Positions 26,642 through 39,634 of a stretch of 64,000 nucleotides of DNA are shown in pieces. This DNA is from Ophiostoma sp. CBS 140.51 (Eukaryota > Ascomycota > Sordariomycetes > Ophiostomatales > Ophiostomataceae): the NCBI GenBank assembly GCA_029298735.1, contig JANSLP010000059.1:1-64000 (forward strand), in the 5' to 3' direction. Every line of letters begins with the position of its first letter. Within the stretch, counting starts at the first letter, position 1. A program made the translations under genes and the position numbers. A model generated the notes under the pieces. That model worked only from the letters and a program-made list of their open reading frames with translations. It made no database searches and was not told where the DNA came from.

Positions 26642-29072
26642 TCACAGGTAGATATCACCACGCTCGCCGTTCGCCCACTTGCGCCATGCCTCTGTGTAGG
26701 CATCTTCAAGATCAGACACCCAGCGACGAGTGTCGAAGAGACCGCACTCCCATTTGTGCTCCCAGAGCATCTTGCGGAGGTCGGCAAGACGACCCTCGCC
26801 CTCGCCGTATGTACCAGAACCGTCGGCAAGTGGGACTTGGCGGTAGGTCATACCACTAGCAAGTTTGATAGCCATCTTTTCGTACTGGTCATCGTCCTCT
26901 GCAATCAGCTCGGCCGCTGCCTGCTGACCAGCGGCGTCCTTGGGCAGCGCGCCCTTGAGGACGGAGGCACCAATGCGTGAGCACATTTTGTAGTCGTACC
27001 GCGGCGATGTCAGAAGAGGCGTGCTTGACCACAGGGCGTCGGCAGCCGTCGTGTGGGCATTGCACTCGGGCGTGTCGAGGAAGATATCGCAGATACGCGC
27101 ACGGTTGATGTGCAGTGCCTTGGGTGCAACGTCGGTGAAGAAGATGCGGTCTGCAACACTTTTGCCTGCCCACTTGAGCGCCGTTTTTCTGATGTTCGGC
27201 TCTCCCAAGTCAGGGAACCGGAGCAGCCAAAGGACGGCGTTGGGCACACCGGCAAGAATGCGCAGCCAGGTTCGGAACGTCGTTGGATCGATCTGGAGAC
27301 GCACGTCAGCAAGATTGTCATTGTTATACGAGTGAAAAGACGGGTTGGAAATACCTTGTAGAGTTGATTGAAGTTGCCGAGAATGACCATATCGTCCGAA
27401 AGACTGGGGAACATCTCCTTGCGCATCTTCCAGCGGCGCTGTTTCTCATCTTGCCACGTCACTGCACGTTCGCTGGGATCGGCGAACTGCTTGTGATCGC
27501 AGCAGAAGAATGTGTCGCGGCAGTATATGATGTTCTCAGCGTAAATCCACTTCTCCGTGTCGACATCGGCCTCGTCGCGGAACACGTCGCTGACGCTGAC
27601 ATTGCCGCGCCAGGGACGCAGTGTCGTCGGCGGGATAGCCGTTTGATCGGCCAGGAGGTAGTCGCACCATTCGGCACCAAGAGTACCAGCAAAGCCCATA
27701 AAGGCCATCTGGATAGGCGCGGGCCGGGCCGCAAAGATCTCGTTCTTGGCACCACGCGTGTACCCGTTCAGGTTGACCAGGATGTGGATGCCGTCCTGGA
27801 TGATTTGCTGGATCAGGCGCTCTGGGGCCCAGTTAGTCACATCGCGGAAGACGGGCGATTCGCGCTCAATCTTCTCCCGGTACGGCGACTTGTCACTCGG
27901 CGTGGTCGCGTAACAGAACGCCTTGGCCCGCGTAGGGTTGTGGAAACCAAAGACGGACTGCATCAAGTGAGCCAGAGGGTGGTTGTTGAAGTCGGAGGAG
28001 ATGTAGCCGATGTTGAGCTGGGGCTGCGGAGGGGCAGGCGGCGGGTAGACTGAGCCGGAGAGCCACGGGGACCGAAGTGTGTTACATGAGATCCGAAGGG
28101 CATTGCGCTGCGAAATGAGGCGAACTTCTTTGGCCGGGAGAGGGCAGGTGAACGTGTGGAAGGGGAGAACCGTTGGAGCGCCGGGGACAGCAAGGCTTGC
28201 AGGAGGCCGAGGCCGTGAGTAGCCGTTGGGTGACTCCTTGCCACGGACGTAGCGGTCACAATACCAGCGGTACATGACGACGCGCGTGGCTCGCTCGATA
28301 AGACGGAGAACGCGAGAGCCCTCCCAGGGTTGACCGGCCCACTTCTGCAGCTCAGCTGTGACGTCCATGTTGGTACCCTGGCCATCTATGCTTCGGTCAT
28401 CTGTGCCCATGGCCTCCTTCATTTGGCAGGCGAGCATAGCGATTGAGCTCTCGTGCAGAACGCCGCGGCCCCACATGGAAGCCTCGTCGAGCTGGCGAGC
28501 AACAATGTCCACAACACGCTTCATCAGACCACCGCCGCGCCCGAGTTGGCGGACATCCTGCAGCATTCCTTCATCGTCGACGTGCCAGCGGTCGTAACGT
28601 CCACCATAAAGCACCACGCCACCACGACCAGCCCAGTCACAGACTGAGTTGAGAGCTGTAGACAGGCCACAGACGGCCTCAGTAAACTCGGGGTTGGCGG
28701 CAACAGCACGGCGGTAGTACGTGATGGCTTCTCCGGAACGGCCACGATCCTTGACGGCGTTGGCGAGATTCGTCAGAGCAATGTCGAAGTTGCCATCGCA
28801 AGCCACGGCTTGCTCGTACATCTTGATAGCAAGGTCCAGCTGGCCAACATCCTTCAGCAAACTACCAAGGTTGGTGTGGAGGTGGACGTGCTTTGGATCG
28901 AGCTGCAAGCCATAGCTGTAGTAGGTGAAGGCCAGCGCCAGACTGCTATCCGGAGGGATACCAGCCGGGACGGCGTTGGACGTGGCGGGCACCGTGGTAA
29001 CCGAAGACGATTGTGCTTGAGACAAGTTGGGCTGCCGAGAAAGCTGGTGCGAATTCCTACGGGAAACTTGGA

Positions 29073-29106
<34 letters not shown>

Positions 29107-32004
29107 CTGCTTCTGTGCGTTCTGGATCTGCTTTTGCCCGGGTTTGGCGGCGACCGATTGTTGAATGCTAGCGAGCAGAATACCGACATTGTTCGCTGTA
29201 GACGGGCTCTCTTGGATAGACATTGACAGGTAGTAGAGCGCCAGGATGTCGCCGACTGCCGTGGACTGCCCGTTCGAGCTCTGTGTGAGACAGCCACTAC
29301 TTGCCATGCCATCCTGCAAGATCTTGGCCATGGACAGCAGAGCATTACTCGTTGCTGTCAGTGCCGCCTTCTTGTGCTGGAAGCCCAAAATATAACGGAG
29401 GCCAGGCAGTTGTCCGTTGGTGTACGGAAACGCTCGCTTTGCCGTCAGTTTAGCGACTTCAGGAGGTAGGAGAGGTGGACCAGACGACGGCCGCGAGAAG
29501 TACGACCGAGGGCTCGATTGTGGTGCTTCGGGCGAGAGGGCGGTGCGGATCTGAAGGATGAGGTTCTGAATGCTGCGGAAAGAGCGTCCAACGCCGACTA
29601 GTACACATTCTTCGTATGCTTCAGATGCAGCGTTCATCTCCTTCATCAGGTAGAGGCTGTTAGCTTTGGCGTGAAGTAGTCCGAGCATCCGGCCGGTGTC
29701 GTGTCCTGGAATTGCGTAGCCGCTGCAACCGAAGCCTGCTTGCGATGCCTCAGGGCTTGATGCACTCTTGGAAGTCATCCGGGCGTCTTCGGTCGCCGAT
29801 TTCGACGGGTCCACAATACGGGAAGCCGACGCTGCCGTATCGGGGGAATCGTTTTCAAGCTCGGTTCGCTTCGTGGCTGCGCTCGGTGTCGTGTTTTCGG
29901 TCGGTATAGAGCCGCTAGGACCCGGAAGACGCAAGGCGTTTTGCACATACTTGACAATCTCCACAATTTCGCGGTGCCGATGCTCCGTTGAGAGGATGCC
30001 GATAAGATGCTCAGAGGAGTCGAAGTAGCTCGGCTTTGAGTGGATGGCACGCAGCCAGTATTTGACGGCTTCTTCGCGGCGGCCCATACAGAAGAGCGTG
30101 GCGGCAATGTTGGACAGGACTTCGACATGGTTCGGCTGCAGTGTGAACACTCTCTTAAACCACTCAAGAGCTTGTTCAAAGTGCTCAAGTGCGTAGTGCA
30201 GACAAGCACCAAGATTCATGCCCTCCACCCATTTCCAACCGCTTCCTTCGCAGATTGCTGAGAGGAGCGTCAAGACGTCCTTGGCTTGCAAAACGAGCGG
30301 AGCGTGCATAGAAAATGCGTCTGCTGGATTCTGGGCGTTCAGAACACCGTATGGTGCACGAAGGAAGTTCTGGATCTGGTTCCCGCTATTTGCTGCCGCC
30401 GCTGCGAAGTGATCTCGGCCGAGATTGGCGGCGTGCTTCATCTGCACCTGCTTCAGCTGCTCGAGCCTCGAAACTGTTGCTGGCCGTGGGCGTGCATGGA
30501 GGTTGGGGAGTGGCCGCCCGTTAAACGACTTCTTGGTTTGTGAGAGGTGCAAAACGAGATTGGCGTATGTATTCTCAGCAAACTTCAAGGCAGCATCTTT
30601 GATGTGTGCAGGTGTATCGGCGCGCATCGGCGAAGCTGAGCCTGATGTCAACCCTACAGCATGCATCAACTGAAGCAGTACGCCGGATTGCCGGGTGTCT
30701 AGGTTTTCTAGGTTGATATTTTCTGGTGCACGCATGTTGAGGTACATGTTCATGGTCATGTTCCGTTGCGGAACGAACGAAGAAGGCTGGAATGCGGCTT
30801 GCTGTCCGGCCATACCCGTTTGATGCATGCCGTCATTATTGAGTCCTGGGGGCGAAAACATGGGCTGGGCGGCAGATATAAAAGCACTGTCGCACGCAAC
30901 GTTCTGCGGAACGAAGCCGTAGTTGCCGATGCCACCATTATTATTGGTGGCCATATTGTTGCCGTTCAAGTTGCTACCCGCGTTGATGTTACCCATGTTG
31001 GCGAACGGGAACAAGTGCTGTTGCTGCTGCTGCTGCTGCTGAAGCTGCGGCTGATATCCCTGCAGTAACACACTGTCTGGCCAGAGGGGTTGACGGTCGA
31101 AGCTGGATGTGTTGAACGACGTCGGTCCTGGAGATGGCTGATATGACGGTGAGAAAACAGGCTGCATGGTGAGGTTGTTGACCCGATTCATGCCGCCGTT
31201 ATTTGCCATTTGCTGAGAGAAGGACATTCCTGACTGTATTTGGGCGGCCTGGTTCACCATTGCATTATCGAAATTCGCCGAAGCAGCCGCAGCGACGGCA
31301 CTGGCGAGTGGTGCCGCATTGTTTCCTATCAAGAACTGACGGCCGTTGACGGACGAGGGGAATTGTTGGCCGTTTCCATTCGGGCCCAAGAAGGCACCGG
31401 CTCCGGGAGTTTGTGGGAAACCCTGTTGGGCCTGCATGTCCTGGGCGGAGTCATTCTGTTGGACAAAAGGTGTTGAAAACATGGTAGGAGTCGCAGGTAG
31501 TGCCATTTGTTTTGGGGGCGGAGGTCCAGTTGCGAGGCCAGCCGGAGAACCGTCGTAACCGGCATCAATCGTTCCGTTGGGCGTTTTTCGACGTAGGTGG
31601 TGTTCCTGGCTGGGGTTGACGTTTAACGATGAAGCGAAGGGGTGCCGGCTTTGTCCATGAAGCTGTGCGTTGAGCAGGTGACTTGCTTGTAAGTCCGTCG
31701 AGGGGCTGGCGGGATGTGAGCTTCGTATCGGGAAGGTTTGGGCAAGACCGTCGGAAGAGCTTGCGTGTTGCCCTTGTTGTGGCCGGGCGGCACGGCTCTG
31801 GGATAGGTATTGATGGTGGTGGGGAAAGTTGTGCTGTTGTTGTGCCTGTTGCTGATGCTGGTGTTGGTGTTGGAAGTCAAGCTGCTGTTGAAGGGCAGCA
31901 AATTGTCCTGGTCGGAGGTGGGCGTGGAAAGGCATCAGAGGCTCAAACCGTCGTCGAGACGGCACCGCCTGGTGATGCTGTATCTGAATGACCGGTTGCT
32001 CCAT
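26642..32004 (-). CDS. OGT-like protein: TPR repeats plus GT41 O-GlcNAc transferase domain
   Basis: Two exons, 32004-27355 and 27292-26642, flank a 62-nt intron and encode 1766 residues. The start is the first ATG (32004-32002). Residues 1 to about 560 are low-complexity, rich in Gln, Asn and Pro. TPR-like helical pairs lie near 578-680 and 1018-1121. A Gln-12 tract near 965 separates the two TPR blocks. The catalytic half begins near 1330 with NIGYISSDFNNHP, which matches animal OGT around its catalytic-site His. NGYTRGAKNE and RPAPIQ follow, then FNQLYKIDP (UDP-binding Lys) across the splice junction, LWLLRFP, GEPNI and HTTAADALW. Known OGT moves GlcNAc from UDP-GlcNAc to Ser/Thr of nuclear and cytosolic proteins. 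Fungal homologues are little characterised, so the sugar donor here is inference. The N-terminal extension makes it far longer than human OGT (about 1046 residues). Confidence 0.93.
29074..29109 (-). repeat. CAG/CAA tract coding Gln12 in the OGT-like gene
   Basis: Thirty-six bases of CAG and CAA codons give twelve Gln between the two TPR blocks. The distal part is pure CAG and the proximal part alternates CAA/CAG. It is likely length-variable between strains. Confidence 0.9.
31018..31041 (-). repeat. CAG tract coding Gln8 in the OGT-like gene
   Basis: Eight Gln codons, nearly all CAG, lie in the disordered N-terminal region (about residues 322-329). Confidence 0.9.
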
Positions 32005-35000
32005 TGCGGCTGTCGAGGAAAGGAAGATGTCGTGTAGAATGTAGATATGAGATATGGGGTGGGTATATGTGAAAGGAGGGTAATGAAATCAATGAAGCCG
32101 GCGAGGTGTGCGATGTTCTGCACAACCTACAGCCACTTCGGCGACAGCCGGCGCTGCCGTGGTCGTGTCGTCGTCGCTATGTCAATGGTCAATGTCAACG
32201 CAGTGGCTTTGATGCCGTCGCCGCGTGTGGTTCGTGAGGTGTCGTGATGGTTCGTTAATGGTCGTCGCTGCCGCTTCCTGCGGCGTCGAGATCGCTATCG
32301 AGGCCGAAGATCGAAGTCGATGTCGGTCGCTCGAGGCCCTAGCCGTAGAGGCTGGGATGGAGAAGAGAAAAAAGCAGAGACATAAGAGGGAGGCGTCGTA
32401 AATGGGCGCGGCGGTGCACGGTTGAAGAGGGGAACCGAAGAGAGACAGTAGGATCCCTGGCGAGCAATGCGAACCGAACTCCGAGTCGACGAAATAACAC
32501 GATGCGATGGGCTCGATGAAGAATAGGGGCCGAGAATGCAAAATGCAAATCGCGAAACAAAAAGGAAGGAACAATGCGATGTGAGAAAAGGAAGGGAAAG
32601 AACAAAAGGACCCAGATGGAGAAGGTATGGTCAACGTGCCTTCCACAATGTTCAAGTTTTGACCACCGTCATGCTCAGCCCACTGGCGTACACTCAAAAA
32701 AGCATTGAGCGGAGCCCGTTAGTTACACTGGGGCTGCCGCTAAAAACGAGCAGGCTTGGAAGGAAAGAGGGGGGACACAACGGGAGGGAGACGCTTTGCT
32801 GGAAGCAGAAAACGCTAGAACCCGCTTGGTGGCCCTGAATGACCAACAGATAGGCGGCGGATTGATGATGGGGCTGGGCTAGTTAGGGAAAGACACCCAG
32901 ACACCCACAGAGACAAAAAGGCCCAACAAGGAAGGGCCAAGGGATGAGAAATAGAAAGAGAGAAACAAAAGAAAGAAGATCAGGGAAGGAGTGATGCAGA
33001 AGAGACACAAAATAGACACACACGCAGCCTGGCGATGGGCAAAACAGGAAAACGCGACACACACGGGGGGCGTATTAGTATGATGAGTATGGAGCGTTGT
33101 AGCTCCTGTCTGAAGTAAGAATATAGGATATTAGGGGAAGAGAAGTAGAGAAGTAAGATGCGGGAGGAACAAGAAGGAACGGCCAACTCAGATGTCTACA
33201 CAGAGCAAGAGAGCCAAGAATAAACCCCCTCAGATGTGCCTGTCTGTTCCCCCAGACCGTCGTGCTTGTTTTGGATCTTTGGCTCGCCAAAGCTGTTGAA
33301 TTGGTTTTGCTTGTTGGCTTGTCCCTGCCGTTTCGAGATTAGGCCCAGAGTGATGCTCCTTCCTTCCCCTTCGTCGGTCAAGTGATGGATATTCTGCCAA
33401 CGGTTTTGTTTCTCTTTGGGCAGTCGCGATTCCCACGCGCAGGATAGAGTCAATGAGAGGAAAGAACGACCCCCGAATGACTTTGTACTCAGCTAGATGT
33501 AAGATACAAGAACTGACCGCCTATCACGAAGATATTCAAAGGTCACTTTGACAAGCAGAAAATCTCAAAAATAGAGAGGGAGGGGGGTGTGCGGTAAAAT
33601 GGGAAAGCACGAGCCGTTGCTGGATGGCTGGTGGGGGAGGAGAGACAGGGGTTGTGGAGGATGTGCTTGGATGGGCGAGGTGAAGGAGGGTAGGAATGAG
33701 AGGCCGAGAGAGACGACATGCTCTTCCAAAGGGGAGCTGGGGGAGGCAGGTATTTCCAGGGCGTATTTATGGGTGAGGACGACAAAGCCTGTCACTGCAG
33801 GACACGCTGTGACGAGCGTGCCGTATTGGCGGTCTCACCACACAGCGATGTGAGAGAATGGGAGAAGTATGGATTCTTGGCACTCTGATTCCCTGCTTCG
33901 ACGGGCGGACTGCCAGGCACCCTTGCTCACAGCCCATCAAAGTGTGCAAGTCCCTGCCCTGTTGAGCCTGTCCAAATCCACCTTCTCACCACACAAATGT
34001 TGTCTGTGGATCGCAAGAGGCCGGTGCAGACGTTGAATACGGACTTTGGTCGACTCTGGTACAGATGGATGACAGGAAGACACAAAGGGAGCGTGCGTTT
34101 GATTCTGAGGATGAAGAATGAAAATGAGAGTGAAGAATGAGAGGGATGTGAAAGGCCACATGTGAGTGAGCAAGCTCTTTTCCCTCTTTTTTGGGGTGAG
34201 GGGAGCAATTAGACGCATTGATTAGACACGGCTTTTCAGATAGATGCTCCATCGTGCGGCAGGCGCTACATACCCCAACAACGTGCCTGCCTTGTTAACG
34301 GTGCGAGAGGCCGCTAGAAACCCCAACTGGTGGGCTGCGCTAGGAAGGCGCGACAGAAGGCACATGCGCTAGGCAGTGGGTTTGTCTGCGACGCTTTGTT
34401 TGTCAGGGTGCTAGCGATACCTTCAACGCCAAAGTATCTCTCTTCAGTGACAACTGCCTTTGTCAGAACACGCACCACGAAAATTCGTATCAAATCTTGG
34501 CAGGCTAAAAAAAATAATCAATATCGCTCGAAGAGGCTCGAAATGGACGAGCTGCTGGGTCGATATGGTTGTTGGCGACTGTCGTGATGCTGCAAGTATA
34601 CAAGGGAGGATACATGATACAAATTAAACACGCGGTAATTGGTGCAGCAAACAGGTATCTGGCAGTCGGTGAGAGAGCAGCGACGTCATGAAAAATTCCC
34701 GTGCCGAGTGCTCCCTGCAAACCCTTTTTCATGTCCCCCCCAACCCCCACCGCACCCAAGAAAATCGGCAGGCTGCACCTACAAGACCGACAAGCGCAGG
34801 TTTGACCAATGCAAGCGTGTGTGTCGGGCCCTGGGATCGCCTGCTGACGGCAAAATATAGCGCGTTGCCACTTGCTCAGTTGCGATTCTTAGCGGGTCTG
34901 CTGGTGCCCGCCGGCACCCATAGCACACCCAAACCGCACGAGTCAACCGCCGTTCGGCTGACAGGTGGTGGGCCCAACTGACTTTTTTTTTCTTTTGGTC

Positions 35001-38000
35001 TGTTCACGACTTTTCTTGTTGTGCAGGGCTCTGCAGGTCTTGCAGGTCTTTGCAGGGTTTGGACAACGTCGGACCAGGGCTCTGTCGTCTGCGGTGTGCC
35101 ACACTGCATGAGATGGGGCTGCTTTAGCGCTGCTCTGTGCTCCGTTCTCCGTACCAAATGCTGCCCCAGACAACGCTACGTTGTCGACCGAAATGGTGTC
35201 GATGCCCCTGCCATGAAAGAAAAGAAAAGGACGGAGAACAAGTACCTTATTGAGTAGTTTAATTGAAAGGTTTTTTGTGCTTTGGAAGACCACCGTTGAA
35301 GACGGGAGGCGCGGATGAGAAACTGCACAAAGACAAGCACAAGTGCAAAAGTACCTTGAGAGAAGATCACCATAAGTTGTAAGGAGTAATTGGATACATA
35401 TACGTGGCACAGACACGGGCGGTCCAAGGATGAAGGAACGAAGGAGACAAGAAAAGAGGCGAGTGGCAGGCGAGGCAGGGATTCCAGACAGTGTTTGGTC
35501 AGAGAAAAAAAGACTTGAAAAAAATTAACGAAAAGAGGGGTCTCGAAAATGTTGTGAAAAAATAAAATAAAATAAAATGTACACAACAACCCCACAGAAT
35601 CTACGAGACACTTGGCTTGGATCTGATGCCGAGTGAAGAAGAAAAATCAATGAAGCCCAGTCTAAGAAGTGACATGCTGTTCTCAGCGAGAATCGTAATG
35701 AGCGCCTCGCGATGAGAGGCACATCATCCCCCAAAAGGGAACAAGAGCGGCCGTCTGCCCAGGAGCTTCCTGGCTGTGTGGGGCTCGCCGAAGAAGAGGG
35801 TGGTCTGGTGGCGTTCTGGTGGTGCTGTTGCTGCCATTGGTGATGGTTGTGGTGTTGTGGTGGTGGTGACCGCCGTTGGAAATTCGAAAACGCTGTGCAA
35901 CTTGTTTCTCCCTGCTCGGCGTATTCTTGTCCTCGTCTGTCTTGCCTCTCGTTTCCAAGATGTCCTTGTGCTACTGCGTACGACCTCTGCACTCCTCGCT
36001 CCTTCTCGCTTCAGGCTGCCTTCTTTCCATTCGAGCCATTTTTTCTGAGTATTGAGCATTGCTCCTTCCTTCTCTGCGGGCAGAGGCTGTTGTTGACGAG
36101 CTGCAAGGCAGCAAGAGGCCACCGGGCGAACATCCGGAATTCATTTTCGGTGACGGAAGGAGCGGCCGGATGTCCCAGGACATTTCACAAAATGCAAGAA
36201 GCATGTTCGTACATACGGGGTAAGACGAGGAAAGAGAAAGGGGGCGTCACTGGGGCTTTGGAATGTGCGCAATCCAGCATGGCCCCTATGCACGAAGCAA
36301 TTTTCATCTCGAGCTGTACAAAACTATGCGCAGGCTTATGTAGACACACAGTACAAAACACGACGTGGACGATGCCGATCATTCGCAAGTCGGCGCGCGC
36401 ATCTTACATCTTGTACAACCGCTCAGAAACTTCTCATTTCCGCCTTTTTTGCTTTTTATGCTGAAGAGAGAAACGGCTGTAAACACTGTGAAAAAGTTGA
36501 ACACCGGCCATGATTTCTCGTCACATCTGGCGTCGATGCACGAGGCAGGCCTGCCTTGCTCTGCACGTGTGGAGATGGGCTCTGGTGGGCCTATCTTTCT
36601 CATCACATCTTGGGCAGAGAAGCAAGGAGAGAAAAGACAAGGCACGGCACATATGGGTCGCAGCTGCCGGCAAGTGGTTGGATCTCGTTGACCCCAAGGA
36701 AGAGGCAAAGGGCTCTCTGTGCGACACAGACGACACCGCCATTCCGCCCCCTGGTCTTTTTACGGTGGGACGTTTATTTTTGGCTTGCTGATATTCTGTT
36801 TTACCTTAGATGTTTTCATATGTTCTGTCATAATTGATCAGGCACCGAATTATGTGTCGTATATTTTGTTTATTTTCGAAGAAAGATTCTGAATATTTTG
36901 TTATATTTACTGGTGGCGTCCGCCACTGCTCTCGATCGGCGACCAACCAGCCGACGCCGCCGAGAATCCAAATAAGCAAATAAATACGACAATGAGACCA
37001 ATCCAGTATGAGGGAACGCAAAAAGCAAACGTCTCGAAAGACACAAGGCATTTTGAAGTGGGGGAGCTGAACATGCTTCTTACGCAAGAACCGCAGCTTG
37101 CAAATGGGGTGCCTTCCCTGCTGGGCATCGTGGTCCATTTTGTTCAACGGCACTCTTTTTTTTGTCCTTTTTTGTCAGGAAGGCACGAGGGTAACATGGG
37201 CGCATCGAAAGGGAAGGCACAAGGGAATGGCAGAAAGGGGCAAGCCGACATCTCAAGATTGCCCCAATCTACGAAATATACAAAAGTACAAAACACGGAA
37301 ACGCATATCGTGGAGCAAGCCTGATCGACAACGCGGGTAGATAAAACAGCACGGGCTGCTCGCCAAAGGGTGCGCTGCCCACCCCTCTATTTCCCGTGCC
37401 GTTTCCTTGTGTTCCTTGGTGTCTGTCCCTGACTTTTGTTTTTCATGGCTTTCCTGCAGCTCAACCGGCGGTCCTATCGTCGACTCAGTACTTCTCGGCT
37501 CCTGTTTCTACTTTCCCCTTTCTCCCACCAGACCGTTGGTCTATCGTACCTTCAGGCAAGCCCTCAACGTGTTTTCTATTCCTGTCAGCCTTGCGATGCC
37601 TTGAATTTCTCCTTCTGTCCTTCGTATGCTCTTTACATGATATTTCCTGCTTTCACCATATTATGAAAACGTCGTCACTTACTATCCCACCCACCTTCAA
37701 CCCCATGGCCTCCGTCTGCTTGTAATGCGATGGAAGCGGGACGGTTAATTGTGCCAAGGGGTGTGTGTGGGAAGGACGTGTTTGTGTGGCACTGATGCAT
37801 ACAAAACAAGCACACAAGAGTAACTATTTATTGCTCCGAAAAGGAATTGGTTGGAACTGGCTGGGCGGCGGCCTTGTTTGAGATGGATACTTGTACGTGT
37901 TATCGGGAACACTAACTCTTCCAATGATATCGTAAACAAAGAGGCCGCCACCGCCAGGCTTTGCTCTCTGAGAGGCTTGAGGCACAGCTGCATGTTTACG

Positions 38001-39634
38001 TGTTTGGACGAGAGCGTGTGAAGACGTGTTGATTGGGATAGGGCGTGATACAGACAACACAGGCCAAAATATGAGCAGAAGACGTGTGCGCGAATATAAG
38101 AGGACAGGAAGACAGGATTCTCCGCATAATATACAGATGCAGGCGACAGAATACTGCAAAATATGACAGCCATGTCGGGCACAATTCAAATTGCGCGATT
38201 CATTTTTATGAGTGCAAAAGATTGCATCGATGGCATGTGTTGTCAGGAGAGGCATAACAATATCAAGTTTAAGCAGAAGCCCGTTAAAGAAGAGGCTCAC
38301 AGGCTCACAGAATGTTCACAAAACCATCGACCATGGTAAGAGGGTAGACCCAATGCTAGTTCCGCAGAGCTTGCTCCACGGAGCGGTCACAAGGTGCCAC
38401 GTGCCTGGTTGTCACCCCTATCATATGCTTCAGCATATCAAGTCTGAGCAAGATAGACGGGCTGTGAAAGCCGTGACCACCGTGACAAGATCGCACGACA
38501 ACTAGAGTGTGAGGAGACGTCCATTCACTCTCGTCGCCACCGGCTTGATGATATACGAAAGGCCATGCTACACTACATCTCGAAATTGGCCCTGTGAGAT
38601 TATTCTTGCAGGAGCATTCCATCACATTACCACGAGAAGGCCACATCTACGTGATATTCGGAGAAGGACAGGTGCACAAGGCTGGCTGCCAAGGCTGCCT
38701 GGATGACGGGCGAGGGATGGGAGAGAATGAGACAAAAGAGGGTGCCTCGGAAAAGAGATGTTGTCCTGGATGATGGACCTCTGACTTTCACTTCTTTACA
38801 CAGAAAGCCGCGGTGAGTAATAGGACTCTTTAATCTTCCTAAGTACCAAAATTGAGAAAAGCCATGGGAGCGCGGCGTAACTCAGAGTGTAGACCAGGAG
38901 TAATGTTTGGGGGGATGGGAAGGGGAAAACGAATCAAATCACGGGGAAAAGCAATGGCATAAACGGATGCCGTCAGGAGAGCAGATATATCGAGAGAATC
39001 AAGTCTGCAGAATGAGCACAGCCGCTTTTGCAGATGCCCGTCTCCAGACCCATCTCTCGATGCTCGTGTCCTTCTCCATCGCGTTGCTTCGTCCGACCGT
39101 TGATTGCTTCGAGGGGGGGTTGGATTGTCGGGACACATTGCATATCGCAGTATCATCGAGAGGGAACCTGTAGAAAATGTTGTTTTTGCACTTTTTTTGT
39201 TTGTATCTTTCTCGTTTTTCGTAGTTGCTCTTTCCTTTCCGTTTAATCTTCCTTTTCTGTTGCTGGTATGTAAAAAAAAAATGAAAACCGGTATAAAATT
39301 CCAATGTCGAAGGAGGGATGTGGATTTCTCTGTATTGTCGTCGATTCGTCGTTTGATGGATGAGATTCGAGATGTCTGGAGAAAAAGATTGTCCTTCTTC
39401 GGCGAGAGAAAAGAGGAGCGGGAGGAAGTAAGGAGGAATGGCGGAGAAGAGAAGAAGGGAAGAAAATTGGTCTGGGAAGAAAAGCAAACCATAGAAAAAC
39501 AGAGAAGAGAAAAGGAGAAAAACCTGAACTCCTTTGTTCGGAATGCCAAGAACCCGTTACGCAACGTTCCGTCCCCACCTAGTCAAAAGTCAAGTCGTCG
39601 ACCACCTTTTTATCTTTTGTCGTTTCGTCATCCC
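32005..39634. other. 7.6-kb intergenic stretch upstream of the OGT-like gene
   Basis: No recognisable gene. The part next to the OGT-like start (32005 to about 33200) is purine-rich on the + strand, hence CT-rich on the gene strand, as is common for fungal promoters and 5' leaders. Further out are GTG-rich DNA near 35831-35875, an AAAAT microsatellite at 35557-35578 and TGCAGGTCT near-repeats at 35030-35055. The open frames here lack domains. The segment just left of 39635 is the RPL12 3' flank. Confidence 0.55.
35557..35578 (+). repeat. AAAAT microsatellite
   Basis: An A-run followed by T, then three further AAAAT units, interrupting otherwise mixed intergenic sequence. Confidence 0.8.
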
